A DNA stretch of 64,000 nucleotides from assembly GCA_035771165.1 (NCBI GenBank), contig JAWNZC010000294.1:807501-871500 (forward strand), given 5' to 3'. Source of the DNA: Paragorgia papillata (taxonomy: Eukaryota > Cnidaria > Anthozoa > Scleralcyonacea > Coralliidae). The notes below the pieces were generated by a model, which worked only from the letters and a program-made list of their open reading frames with translations, was not told the origin of the DNA and did no database searches. Positions 19,180 to 32,500 of this stretch are shown here, piece after piece (position 1 is the first letter of the stretch; every line of letters begins with the position of its first letter). A program made the position numbers and the translations under genes.

Positions 19180-19460
19180 ATGGCGTGTGCTGTTAGGGCG
19201 CCACCTCTCACCAATAGTTAAGCCCGGTTAGACGGGGTTAGTACTTGGATGGGTGACCGTCTGGGAACAGCCCCGTTCTCGAGCTTGGGACTCATGTAGA
19301 GTTTAGTTGGTCTATCCTGTGCTCCGAGGGTCTTTCGCCGGATTCTCCGATTTTCCTCCCTCCATAAAATCAACACCTAGGGCTTAGCTGTAATTCGTGG
19401 GCCGATATGTGTCGTATGGCGGCTGCCTGGGCGCCTTTAATATGCCTTCGACTCGGCCAT
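19180..19460 (+). mobile_element. 5S-rRNA-derived SINE
   Basis: Head GGTTAGTACTTGGATGGGTG followed by ACCGTCTGGGAA, the 5S internal control region. Body TTTTCCTCCCTCCATAAAAT; tail TGTGTCGTATGGCGGCTGCC. It ends in an AT-rich tail. Better preserved than the copy at 8930. Confidence 0.8.
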
Positions 19461-19954
19461 GTCAAAAATTATTGTACATGTTATTATTAATTCTAATCGT
19501 TTGTCTTTATGCGTCTTCTTCTGTTTTTAATTTGGATACACTAAATGGAAAAACAAACAACTAAATTCTATTTTGAAAAATATCCTAAGCGAGTTGGCCA
19601 GGCTTAAACTGTCATCTCGCCAACAACGATATTTTTGTGTTCCGGTAGTTCAAACATGTGAAATTTCATTTTGAGAGCTTTTTCCTAAAATTCGAGAGCA
19701 AAAACCTTAAAGGGGCAGTAAGATGGAAAATCTTCTATTCAATTTTGAATTTATCTAGAAGTGCTTATGCGGAAGTGTACCGTTCTTACTAAATCAACAT
19801 CTCATGTTCTAGAGATATCCAGGTAACACTCACATGAGATGCCTTATGACGTCATCTACTCCACACAGCTCAAACAAACTTCCCCAAATCAGGAATATAT
19901 CAAGCAATAACTGTGTACATTGCAATGCACCATTCGTATTAGAACACTCCCATA

Positions 19955-20170
19955 CGAAAAAATCCTATAGGAATCTCTATAGGAAACTGCATTTCCTATA
20001 GCAATTTGGGCCAAAATCTAATCGGAATAATTTCCTATAGGAAATCCAATAGGAATTCCTATAGGAAATCTCCTATCCTATAGGAATTCCTATATGATCA
20101 TAGGAATTCCTATAGGATCCTGGAATTTGGGCCAAAATCTAATAGGAATTCCTATAGGATTTCAAAGAAA
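19955..20170. repeat. Cluster of ATAGGAATTCCTAT palindromes
   Basis: At least ten copies of TATAGGAA or TTCCTATA occur in both orientations, many as full palindromes TAGGAATTCCTATAGGA. Two copies of TTGGGCCAAAATCTAAT (20006 and 20128) suggest an internal tandem duplication of about 120 bp. Confidence 0.85.
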
Positions 20171-20214
20171 GCTTTCTTTGAAACAATACAGAAAACATCA
20201 AAACAAAGATTATA

Positions 20215-20600
20215 ATAATTTTATCAGGCATTGTGGTGTATTTTGCGGGCTAAAATGGATAATTCATTCATTCTATTGGTTTGTTGTTTACGTAATTGCA
20301 TGTATACGTTTCTTGTCAACGTTTCTTGTCAATACTTTGGAGCAAAGATTGTTTTGATGACAAATGTTGCGTTTTTCTACCAAGTTACATGTAAGTTATG
20401 AGTTATGTAAATATTTAATACAATGAAATACACGCTGAAGGTGGCACTGTTCGCGATACTGTTTACCGTATATTGTCTTTGATTTTCTTGTAAATGCCCA
20501 CTAAAATTATTATAATAGTAATACAGTTGATCTTGGGCATAAATAAAAATATTTGTTATATCAACAACGTTTACGTCGAACACTCGATTGTGGCTAAGGC
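20215..20600. mobile_element. Fragment of the 25133-26815 element, inverted
   Basis: GGCATTGTGGTGTATTTTGC, GGGCTAAAATGGATAATTCA and CATGTAAGTTATGA recur as complements at about 26490-26790. This is one end of the hAT-like element in the other orientation. Confidence 0.65.
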
Positions 20601-21660
20601 AGGTTTGTAAGGAGATAAAATTATTTGAAACGTCGTCAACCTAATCATCTGAACGTGAGGATACGAAGAATTTGAAGAACTTAAAAACCTCAGTAAAACA
20701 AGCATACTCACGCCATTCGTGACATCACAACAGGTTTCAACCATTTTCCAAACTGACTGAATGCGATTCGACCAATCAAAGGGCTCAAAACGCCCCACGT
20801 TACTATACTAGTTTCCTATCCAGTCCTTTTACAATGCATGCTAGAACATGTATATGTATTTACAACTCCATATTCTAAAATCGCAACCTTCTTAATAAAT
20901 AGGAATACGACTTCCGAAGCTGACTACAGACGAACATGAGTACTTCTATCAATAAGTCCGAAACAAAACAAAATAATACAAATGAAGAATAGTCAACAAC
21001 CACAACGGTTTTTCCTACTCAAGAGCAGTTCAACGCCATTGACGTTTTCATGTTAAGTTATATAGATTTCTTATATAGTTAAAAAGTTAAAGTGCGACAA
21101 ATCAAGGTTGTAAGCGCTCGTGGAAATGTTTGATGGTCGACGCAAATGGCATTTTAAGAAAGAGTATAAATTTCATGTTTTTATTTGCACTGCCAAAGTC
21201 AACAGGAAAATATGTTGACTCGAGCGGGATTTAAACTCGCGCCTTCATGCAGGTTCCAGTCTACCGCTCTACGTGTCCTTTCAAATGTCCGCATAACCGT
21301 TTACGAGACGGAAAATTGCAGTGGAGAACGCGATACCTTACACCAAGTGCAAGCCATTGAACATCTCGGATCCACCTACTTCATTCTAGTTCGCCAGGGA
21401 CCTTTGTGGTATCATCCGGTTCGTCGTCAGAAGCCTCGCCCGTTGGCGACAAACTACCTTGCTCGGAGCTAGCACCAAACGATCTTTCTGTTTCTAAATC
21501 AATATTCTCATCTGCTTCTTCGGTTTCTTTTAAAGTTTCAATGTAAAGATCAGAAGTTGCATCATCGAAGAAGCCAATTATGGTTCTCTGAAACGACACA
21601 CAAGACAAGACTTGGAGAGCAAGTAACTGGAACCCAGAGAGCTACTGTAGATCGGAGGAA
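20601..21660. other. Mostly unrecognised; one acidic minus-strand frame
   Basis: The minus frame at 21381-21560 reads DDATSDLYIETLKETEEADE NIDLETERSFGASSEQ and resembles the acidic start peptide at 18855-18950, but has no clear start or splice context. A tRNA T-arm-like string occurs (minus) near 21222. No gene supported. Confidence 0.3.
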
Positions 21661-21667
21661 AAATCTA

Positions 21668-21766
21668 ACAAACAAAACAAACAAACAAACAAACAAACAA
21701 ACAAACAAACAAACAAACAAACAAACAAACAAACAAACAAACAAACAAACAAACAAACAAACAAAC
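21668..21766. repeat. (CAAA)n microsatellite
   Basis: About 24 near-perfect CAAA tetramers. The long frames across it on both strands are artefacts. Confidence 0.97.
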
Positions 21767-21807
21767 CGAAACGAGACGAACGAATGAACGAGCGAGTGGA
21801 ACAATAA

Positions 21808-21812
21808 GTGAG

Positions 21813-21876
<64 letters not shown>

Positions 21877-21888
21877 CTCACTCACTCA
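21808..21888. repeat. (AT)n palindrome with GAGTGAGT arms
   Basis: About 29 AT dimers, flanked by GTGAGTAATAT on the left and ATATTACTCACTC on the right, so the whole tract is one perfect cruciform-prone palindrome. Confidence 0.9.
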
Positions 21889-22253
21889 TGCGCACTTCAC
21901 GCTTTATGAATGTACTTCACCGATGCTGTCCCACATGCGGTTGTCACCGACGATCGCATGTGTATAAGTAATTGATGAAATTCATTCAGATTGTTAGTTA
22001 CACTGATGCGCTGTAGTACAGCGAAACACCGTGTCTGTAGATTGAACTATATATATATATATAAATTATTATTTAACAGACAAACCTGAGCTCCTTTCTT
22101 TCCTTGCGCCATAAAAACAAATTTACTGATGGTTCGTAATATAAGATCTTTCACCTGTATAACAATAATAATTAAGAATATTATCGATTAATATAAAGTA
22201 ATTTAAGAAAAAGATAAATATCTTAATATGAGATAAATATTTATAATTTAAGT

Positions 22254-22534
22254 AATTACATGGTCACCTCGAAACCCTTTGTTTCAAGAGGGATGGTTAA
22301 TGTCGTATTTCCCTCAATAATACTGGATGAGGGACAATGGACCTTTTCACCAATAGCGGCGCCATCTTGAATTCGCAATACATTGTGGTCTATCCAGGGT
22401 GACAAGCTTTATTAAAAAGGTGATTGCGTAGTGTGGAGACACAATGAGGTAATTTTTTTTAATCTAGTGTCTTAACCTCCAAAAGTTATGGGATAATAAT
22501 TTGTCTTTGTCTATTTCCTCGGTGACCATGTAAT
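22254..22534. mobile_element. 280-bp MITE with ATTACATGGTCACC ends
   Basis: Left end AATTACATGGTCACCTCG and right end CGGTGACCATGTAATTT are inverted. No coding inside. Confidence 0.7.
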
Positions 22535-22697
22535 TTCAAAGTAAATGCATGACATTTCGGGTTATTAATGATTAAATACCCCTCAAGCCTGGGGACGGAT
22601 TATAGAAGTCCCTCGGGCCTACGGCCCTCGTCACTTCCACAAACCCTCCCTCGGCTTTCGGCATGCATTTACTTATAATAACAGCGAGTCCTGCGGC

Positions 22698-22782
22698 TAT
22701 TCAAAATAGAAATTAGTTATATGGTTAGAACCACCTGTGGTTCTGACTATGTAACTAATTTTTTAATTTTTATTTTGAAGGT
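22698..22782. repeat. 85-bp hairpin MITE
   Basis: TTCAAAATAGAAATTAGTTA and its imperfect complement flank AGAACCACCTGTGGTTCT. Confidence 0.75.
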
Positions 22783-23169
22783 CTAAATGTTATAGTATAG
22801 CCTTACATACTACAGCCACCCAGGTGTACAAGCTATATTTAGCCTGCTTGCAGACTCTCGAAAATAAAGAATAGGTAAAACGCAACATAAATTTTACATT
22901 TTAAAATCAGGTTTAACTAGAAATACATAAACGCAATAACCCCGGCCCTCGCCGGCTTACACGTGAATTTTTGTAATAGAAAACTAATCAGAAAACGTTA
23001 ATGCAACCCTTACGCTCACTTCTATTGGGGGCCTAGAAATAGCCACTCCTATCGAAACGATCAAAATATAGTTTCAATTGTAGTATAATATTTGAAATAA
23101 AAAGCTGTTTAACTCTATTTTTTTGAAGAAAACAATAACCAGGAACGAGAAACAAAGAAAAATTTTATA

Positions 23170-23310
23170 TAGGAAAGGAACTGTGTCGTATGCCGGCTGC
23201 TTCGAGCGCCTTTGATATGCCTCGATACGGCCACGTTGATCTGCGTCCTTCGCAATTCAGCCGCTGGCTGCAAGTAAGGATGATTAGACCCCCAGTCATT
23301 TATCCTTTAT
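23170..23310 (+). mobile_element. SINE tail fragment
   Basis: ACTGTGTCGTATGCCGGCTG through GATGATTAGACCCCCAGTCA matches the 3' part of the SINE at 8930. The 5S-like head is missing. Confidence 0.75.
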
Positions 23311-23394
23311 TTCGTAAAAAAATATTGAGATGAAAAAAATTGCATGTTGCAACCCAGCATATCTTCTCATCTAGAATTCGTGGTTATGGTTAAT

Positions 23395-23600
23395 TCTCCC
23401 CAAAACTCCCGGGAATTCTCCCCAAGAACTCCCGAGGAATTCCCCCCAGGAACTCCCAAGGAATTCTCCCCAAGAACTCCCGAGGAATTCTCCCCAAGAA
23501 CTCCCGAGGAATTCTCCCCAAGAACTCCCGAGGAATTCCCCCCAAGAACTCCCGAGGAAATCCCCCCAGGGACTCCCGAGGAATTCTCCCCAGGGACGCG
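23395..23600. repeat. 24-bp minisatellite
   Basis: About eight copies of CCCCAAGAACTCCCGAGGAA plus TTCT. The period is a multiple of three, so both strands stay open (for example PRTPEEFS repeats on plus). No start context, splice sites or flanking exon support a protein. Confidence 0.9.
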
Positions 23601-24029
23601 GACATACACGACGCGTTAGAAACAACGTCTGACTCACCTTTGAGCGATTTATAAACATCGCCCTTGGATCTTTTATATCTCTGTAAAGTAATCTTAATCG
23701 ACCAGTAATTCGCTCCACGATCACCTACAAAATATATCAAATTCAATCAACGTCACGGTTAGAGTGATCTCATATTGCACCTATCCACTAAGACATGTAA
23801 TACCAGAGGGCGCTCGGAGACTGCATATACCTCTGCCAGCGGGTTATTAGAGATGTTTAGAAAGAAAACGAGCCATCCCTCTAATCAGGCTAGCTCACGA
23901 GACCCACATGTGTTTGAATGGGAAAAATGCTTGATTGCACTCGTACCAAAATTATGCAAAAATGTTTGCATAAAATAAGATAATGAGCGCAATCAAGCAT
24001 TTCTTCTACACGGGGGAATCTTGCAGTCA

Positions 24030-24827
<798 letters not shown>

Positions 24828-25132
24828 GGTGAAAACATACCCTCCTGCCGGTAATAAAGAGTATTTACAGCATAGCAAAAGTGACGAAAGAGTTGTTACA
24901 TATAATTTCCGTAAAACAACATGTCCGAAAAAAGCGTATCATTTCGACGTTTGAAACCTTCAACATTTGCTCTGATCAAGGCCTGAGTCAACAGGTCGAA
25001 ACCACAGCAAGAAATAATAAACGTGCATGGCCTTACCACACATTCTCGCTTCTATATTACAAATTTAAATATCTAGTTGCCATTACAATTTCACAAGTTC
25101 TTTAACTAGACAAATTTAATATTTATTGCCAG

Positions 25133-26815
25133 TAGGCTGATGCGGTACTGGAAAAATACCGAATATTGTCGAGACCGGGAAAAAGATACCGATATATCGA
25201 TATTTCACCGCAATAGAAACTTAATGTGTATTGAGCCTTAAATTTCCGCTAAACGACAAAAAATGTCGCGGGTTTTCACAAAAAAGTTCGCCTTTTTTTG
25301 GAGTGTAAATCGGCCTCTGTTTTTGATAATATAGTATGTGCCACAGCCACAAAAACCGTATTGTTTTTCCGTCTGCGGCAAAGTCTACAGAAATAACGTT
25401 ATTTTACAATTAAAATAGAAATACTAGCAATAAAATACAATACAAAAATAACGCCATCCCGATGATTCAGATCCGTGTTATTTGTTAATGGGGCATAACA
25501 TTCGACGTTAGATTCGTTAAATTAAAGTTTTGTTACATATCTAGAAGTATCAGATATTAAACAATTATTGGATGAGAGTTTTTTTATATCAATAACTATC
25601 AAGGTCGAGGTCTGTGTTATCTGCCGAACCCGAAGGCTGAGGCTGATAATGCGGTCTGAGACCCTGATAATTCTTGATATCAAAAAAAGTCGAATTCAAT
25701 AATTGTTTTATTATACATTTCAGATACAAATTCAAAATAAAAAATTCAAATACAGTTTCTTTTCCCCGCGCTTTTCCCGCCTCCTCCGCAGGCCCTCATT
25801 GCATCATGGACAGGTCACACTTTTGAGAGGGCCTGCCAGATCCTGTAAACAAAATGGTGACCGATCCCATGATGCACAGCGAGACTAGCCCCTAAAGGAG
25901 ATAGTTTTGAGAGGGCGTGCAAAATCTTTCGGCCGCTGTCGTCCGACAAACGTTTATTACACTGTGACCCACCATGAAATTCGGTCTAAACTTTCTTACA
26001 GATCACGACAATGAAGAAACCAGTATGTTTTAGAATTACCGACCTTCTGCCAAAAGTATTTTTAGCGATAAAAAGGAATTGAAGGAAAAATATCTGCCGA
26101 GTTCCGAACAAAAGCAAATTCGACGGTCAGGAAAGTGCAGGTTTTTCTTATTGGGTTTTTTTTTTTTTATCTAGCTTACGAAGACTGTCAACTGACCAAG
26201 AGTTAATGAGATTTAATTTTGTTAAATTGTAGGCTATCGGTGTAGCGTAATTCAAATTTCAGTTGTTGTGGAAACCGAAAAAGTATAAACCCAAGAGTCC
26301 CTGGGTAGACTAAATTGCATTTTTGTTGATTATTCTCGCCGAAAGTTGACAAAGTTCAACCATAATTGCTTTTTTCAACAATTCCTTCATTTTAAAGCTA
26401 GGATTCGTATGTCATAAGTCTTCAGTGGCCTTCAAAATCTTCGGATATAGCCATGGCTATTAACAATGGTAGTTAATTATGCAAATTAATTCCGTGCCAA
26501 GTTTTGCCAAATTTTTTACAGGATCTTGCGTGTATTTCATTGCAATAAATATTTACATAAGTCATAACTTACATGTAACTGGCAGAAAAACGCAACATTT
26601 GTCATCAAAACAATCTTTGCTTCAAAGTATTGACAAGAAGAGTATACAATTCCGTAGACAACAAACCAATAGTGATTTAGAATTGTTAAAACTGATAGGC
26701 TCAGATCAGCGGGCTAAAATATTTTTTAGCCCGCTGAATTATCCATTTTAGCCCGCAAAATACACCACAATGCCCGATAAAATTATTATAATAATCGGTA
26801 TACCGCATCACCCTA
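25133..26815. mobile_element. 1.7-kb hAT-like non-autonomous element
   Basis: Ends TAGGCTGATGCGGTA and TACCGCATCACCCTA are inverted with one mismatch. Flanks ATTGCCAG (25125-25132) and ATTGCAAG (26816-26823) differ at one base. The interior has no transposase frame; the minus frame YNNFIGHCGVFCGLKW is shared with the fragment at 20215. Confidence 0.65.
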
Positions 26816-26904
26816 ATTGCAAGTGGCTTAAAAGTGCCTATTTTGTTATTTGTATATTTCTCATTCACCGTAGTTGTGGTTGGTGCTAGTTTAGGCTTAA
26901 TTTG

Positions 26905-27495
26905 CGTATTTCGAATCCATGACAAAAAAACCACATGACAAAAACCCCACCGACAAAAACCCCACAGACAAAACCCCCGACGATGAAAACCCCACCGACA
27001 AAAACCCCCAATTACCAAATTCAGACAAGAACCCCGCATTCAACTTTTTCAATTTTTTTAATTGTTTAAGTTATAATTTATTGTAAGTTTAAATTATTGT
27101 TCGTATGACTACAAAATATGAAAAGTCACTCGAGTAACTTAACTACTGAAGAACGTAACTACTGGTTATATAAGTATTATATAAGAATAAATTATTGTTC
27201 GTATGACTAATACCCAATTCCCATCGAGGTCGCTTTGTTATGAGCGTGACCCGCAATTCCCATGTGGGTCATTTGCCAACTGTTTGAGACGATGATTCAT
27301 TTGTTGAGAACGCAATATCAAATCAGATGTTCGTAAATAGTGTCGCAACACCATACTTCTTCACTGAAAATAATTTGTAAAAGGAGAATGCGGGGTTTTT
27401 GTCTGAATTTAGTAATTGGGGGGTTTTGTCGGTGGGGTTTTCGTCGGCGGGGTTTTTGTCATGTGGGTTTTTTGTCGGTATCCCGCGTATTTCAT
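26905..27495. mobile_element. 590-bp element with AAAACCCCACCGAC terminal repeats
   Basis: The left arm 26920-27040 (ACAAAAACCCCACCGACAAA) and right arm 27385-27480 are inverted. Each arm is itself a tandem array of a GACAAAAACCCC unit. Confidence 0.75.
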
Positions 27496-27544
27496 GTCGG
27501 ACTAATTCTCTTAATTGGGAAACACTTAAAGCGCCCATAAAGCG

Positions 27545-27735
27545 AAAATTAAGTTTGTTTATTTGAAAGAAAATTTAAAATGACGGAGTAACATCTTTCG
27601 CAGTTTTTCGTTTCCTTGCTTCGTTGTTGAGATATTTCAGTTTGTTTAATATGCCAATTTAACATATTTACGTCCCATGTGCATAATTAGTTGTTGGAAA
27701 AGATTATATATATCTTTGCTATTATCAAACATAAT
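27545..27735 (+). repeat. 'gacaaagtaac' family arm
   Basis: TTTAAAATGACGGAGTAACA through GCTATTATCAAACATAATCA; same family as 5793. A further fragment is at 27855-27910. Confidence 0.6.
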
Positions 27736-27915
27736 CACTTGAAAATCTACATGGTTGGTGTTGTAGAACAAACACACCCACATGCCTTTTCCGAATTTAT
27801 TTGGTTTAATAATAACATCGATGTATGTATAACCTCCCCCGTTAAGTCATTCTTGCACAGCCCATGTGGCGTCAAAATGTTTAATTTGCATATCAAACAA
27901 CCTGCAATATCTTAA

Positions 27916-29297
27916 AGTGCCTATATCATGATTGGGGATTTTACATATTTAGGATATTTGGAACCTTTCGAGATTTGTAATATCTTCCTTTTCTAAAATT
28001 TCATCTTCATGGACTTTTTCGCTGTTAAAGTTGACGGAAGTGACGTCTAAGCAGGAATCTGTAAAGTGGTTTTTGTATAGACAAATTCCTGCGTAGACGT
28101 CACTTCCGTCAACTTTAACAGCGAAAAAGTCCATGAAGATGAAATTTTAGAAAAGAAAGATATATATAAGGCCCGAGGCCGCAGGCCGAGGGACATTTTT
28201 GAGACCGAGGGCAAATATAGACCGACCAAAACGGTAAATAACGTATTTATTTTTTTGTTACATAATTAGATAAATTAATATAATTGAATTAAGTTGCGTA
28301 ATCGAGATGACATTCACGTGATACTCAAAAGTCCAAAGTTTATCGTTCGACAGTCGTAAACAACTGCCGATATGTAATCTGACAAGGAAGCTTTGGAACC
28401 TTTTTTTGTGATAAAAAAAAACATTCAAAACTTGAAGATCTAGTTACGAAGGGAAGTCAAAATGCAGTCAGTGTTTTTAAAGTTTAGTTGATAATGATTC
28501 TTCGTCGTTCTTCTTCGTCGCTTGCTAGTTTTTGGCTGTTCGCTTGGAAAGTCGCTTTCAATATTTGGCTGACTGTATGAAAATTGAAAGTGTGTTCTTC
28601 GAGTTTGAAGACGAAAATGCTTGTAGTAAGCGATTTGTAATTTCAAGTTTCAAGGACATGACACGATGAGGTTGGCATGTGGAAAATATTTGACTAAAAG
28701 GTAAAGAATTGTAGCGGTTTTGTTGAGTTTTACAGCGGTGGGATAACAGAAGAAAGACAGTTTAGTGTCAAAAGGTTTCATCTTTTCTATCTTTTCGTGG
28801 TATGACTTTATATATATATATACTTCTAGTATAGTTTCATTTAGTGATTCAAAATACTGTGTTCACAAGTTTATGTATGTTTTTCCTACCGTTTTAAACT
28901 GTTTTGTTTATAAATATCGCTCGTAAATCTTGCTTTGTCACAGTTTTCCCAGCGTTTCTTTTAAAATTCGCTGTTTACACATGAAGTTGTCAAAACCATT
29001 TGGATAATCAAAATCATATGCATCCCCGTAGTCTCTGTTCAATATATTATTTTCTGTGGCAAGCGAAATAGTTATGAAAATCGATCAATTTTAATGACAG
29101 AATGGGAAAAAATAACTTTTTGGACCGCGGTCCAAGATATCGTGAAATACCGCCCGCTCACGTTGCCAATCAAATTGCAGGAAAGCCTTGGCTTCCGCCC
29201 GCTCACGACTTATAAAAAAATTAATTACAAATCTTCTCAGAAGGTTCCAAATATCCTAAATATGTAAAATCCCCAACCATGGCATGGCATAGGCACT
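27916..29297. mobile_element. 1.38-kb TTAA-flanked AGTGCC element
   Basis: TTAA at 27912-27915 and 29298-29301. Ends AGTGCCTAT and ATAGGCACT, with inner TTTACATATTTAGGATATTT / AAATATCCTAAATATGTAAA. A 190-bp palindrome (28000-28145: GACGTCACTTCCGTCAACTT arms) sits at its left side. The minus frame 28437-28620 ends in an Arg-rich peptide. Confidence 0.75.
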
Positions 29298-29410
29298 TTA
29301 ACAACGAAGCAAGGAAACGAAAAAATACAAAAAATGTTACTTTGTCATGTTAAGTATTCTTTCAAAGAAGTCAGACTTAATTTCCGTTTCAATAGCAATG
29401 AGTGCCGTAC

Positions 29411-29542
29411 CTTTTCTTGCGGCGTGAGAGACTCCGCTCCAACAGCCAGATCCAATAATTCTACCATAGTGTGGACCTCGTAGTAATTTGTGTCGTCGTT
29501 AATAAGCACTTGGTGTAATAACCGTTCTAGCTTTTCAAGTGA
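29411..29542 (-). CDS. SLF2: SLF2-like exon 11 (last exon found)
   Basis: 44 codons, phase 0 at both ends: [20 protein letters not shown] through ESLTPQEK. Acceptor TTATCTTTTTAG, donor AAAAG|GTACGG. Further exon(s) at lower coordinates are expected but not found. Read-through past the donor ends after about 20 codons inside a repeat. Confidence 0.85.
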
Positions 29543-32500
29543 CTAAAAAGATAAAACAAGGAATGCCTGTCACATGTAGAAGCAATCTCGTTCCCAGAGC
29601 CCACGTTCTCCACACGGGAAACGAGAGACTCTGGGATAATCCGTTTCAAATCACAGGATTCTTGTACGCATGCGGTACGCATTCCGAGCGGAATCTGGAT
29701 AGTATGTTCTCCTTGTTTGACTTTTCCCCAAATAAGTCAATGGGGTTGCTGGCGAAGCTCGAATTACAGCATCTACACACATACGGCGAAGATATCGATC
29801 GCGGCAACGTCTCACTGGAGTCTTGTCGTCCGACATCTTTGTTATTTTGGTTTTATTAATTCTACTTCCGGTCACTTCAGACCAACTCACGCTCACTATT
29901 CAGCAAATAAAGTAGCGATTTGAAACGGATTATCCCAGAGTCTCTCATTTCCCGGGTGGGGAACGTGGGCTCTGGGAACGAGATTGATGTAGAAGTAGAA
30001 CTCTGCCTAAACAAGTTTTAAAAATTCTAAAGATCGCTCTTTCAAGTTGAGTAAAAAAACAAAGGTAATGCTTTGGACCTAGGAGTATTATTAGTACATG
30101 TTTCACTTTCTTAAAGTTGCTCGTTAAAGTTGGCGTAGTCTTGAGAGGGATTGTTAGTAGTGACTGACGTTTCGACGGCCTCAGAAGCGGTCATCTATAT
30201 GGTCCTCACATCCTCAGAGTCAAGCAAAAAGGAAACCCTGCGGTTTCTCCTTTTTCTGGTTATTTGGGCACTTTCCGGCTGTTTATAGTTGTTTTTGGTT
30301 GCTTTTGGTTGCTTTTGGTTACTTTTGGTTGCTGTGGACTGCTACGGGCTGCTACTGGTTGCCATTGGTTGTTATTGGTTGATTTTGGTTGCTATTGGTT
30401 GCATTTGGTTGCATTTAGTTGCATTTGGTTGCACTTGGCTGCATTTGGTTGCTATTGGTTGCTTTTGGTTGCATTTGGTTGATTTTGGTTGCATTTAGTT
30501 GCATTTGGTTGCACTTGGCTGCATTTGGTTGCTTTAGGTTGCTATTGGTTTCTTTTGGTTACATTTGGTTGTTTTTGGTTGCATTTGGTTGCTATTGGTT
30601 GCTATTAGTTGCATTTGGTTGCTATTGGTTGCTTTTGGTCGCTATTAGTTTCTTTTGGTTGCATTTGGTTGTTTTTGGTTGCTATTGGTTGCATTTGGTT
30701 GCTATTGGTTGCTATTAGTTGCATTTGGTTGCTATTGGTTGCATTTGGTTGCTATTGGTTGCTTTTGGTTGCTATTGGTTACTGTTGGTTGCATTTGGTT
30801 GTTTTTGGTTGCTATTGGTTGCATTTGGTTGTTTTTGGTCGCTACTGGTTGCATTTGGTTGCTATTGGTTATTTGTGGTTGTTTTTTATTATTTCCGGAT
30901 GTTTGTCTCTCGTTGTTTTTGGTTGTTTGGTCGTTGTTGTTGTTGTTGTTATTATTATTAGTGGTGTTATTGTTCTTTGTGTTACCGTTACCATTACTGT
31001 TGCTGCACGTTGCTGCAGTTGTTGTTATCGTTTCCAAACATACCTTCACACTATCAGTAACTTCTTTATCTTCATTCTCGTCGACATTACATCTGATGAT
31101 ATCCCTAACTTCATCGTCACTCATACTACTTCCAGCCAGAGAAGCTAATAGTTGTAACCCAGCAAGTCTCTTAATATCTCGACCTCTGCAGGAGTAAGGT
31201 TGCATTTGAACCAAGTGAAGTCGATTGCGATGGTGTGTAACAATTTGATAAATCACAGAAGACAACTTCCTCGACTAATAAAAAAGCGAAAAACAGTAAT
31301 GATTACCATGCACAGCCAAATTCGAGTAAAATTCTAATTGCAATCGCACATCGTAGAGTTCTAATCCGAGTCCCTTCTAAAGCCACCTCCCTCATTTGCA
31401 TTCGAATCCAGTCTAAATCCAGTCTGCTTGCATTCCCACAGGTAAACGCGCTCACTAAATGCAGTCCGAGTCCGCTAGTGTTAATGCACCTTGAAATCTG
31501 TCGTGTATTTTTACACGCGGTATATATTTATAAGTAATAGCAAAAGAGGTGTATTAGCTATTAAACGCCCGCACGATGAGAGTCATTTAGTAGCTAATGC
31601 ACCTCTTTATGCTATTCAAAGTGTAATATCATGTTTGCGGGAATTTCTTTTGTTGTCACCTCCCTTGACGTCAAACCGGATACGATTAGTTCTAATCAGA
31701 CCTGGTTTGACGTCAACGGAGGTAGGATTAGTAAAAATGAATATAATGAGGTATATTAGTTGTTAAACATGTATACGATATGCTAGATGCGTCATATGCT
31801 TGTTATTTTAATTAGCATATATATATATATATATATCTTTCGTGTTCAAATGACGTCAAACGAACCTTTATAAGAGTACATGTGCACAGAGCTTTATGAT
31901 TTATTTGTTAATGATTTTTTTTAGTAATGATTTATTTAACGTCGTAAGCACAGGATGTGGTCGCCCAATCATCCGAGCCAGAGGCTCATGTTAAAAGTGC
32001 TAGAGATGCACCGATATAGGAATTTACCGATATTCCGATAACCGATATTTTAGTGCCGATATTTGCCGATACCGATAACCGATACCGATATTCTGGCTTC
32101 AGAAAATGTGCTTGTAAGTTGCAACTTACTAACTGTAAGCCAATAAAATAATAAATTATAAATAAAGAAACCAAATAATGATATAATATAATTAATAAAT
32201 GCATTATAGTATACATTACATGTCACTAAGTGTCATATATATTATATAATATATTAATATTTAATACATAATAATATAATCTCAATCCTCAATCTCATGA
32301 TATGATAATAATCCCGAATAATTCAGTGTAATAACTTCGAATAACTCGGCAAGGATATCGGTAAGAAGGATATCGGTAAGAATGCCGATACCGATATTGT
32401 AATTTACGGCCGATACGCCGATATCCAATACGCCGATATCGATATCGGTGCATCTCTAAAAAGTGCACGACATAAGCTAAGACCTAAGTGTTGATTTTAC

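Noticed and set aside
21185..21472. 95-codon plus frame
   Set aside because: No recognisable domain, overlaps an acidic minus frame and a tRNA-like fragment; probably chance.
23344..23746. Frames with PRTPEEFS or GVLGENSS repeats
   Set aside because: A 24-bp minisatellite open on both strands; no flanking exon or conserved domain.
28437..28646. SLF2-like terminal exon (Arg-rich frame)
   Set aside because: Weak acceptor, lies within a transposable element, and the better acceptor nearby gives the wrong phase; kept only as an open question.
30264..31197. Plus frames rich in Trp/Cys/Phe ([10 protein letters not shown])
   Set aside because: They come from a 10-bp minisatellite inside an intron. 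No start context and no splice support.
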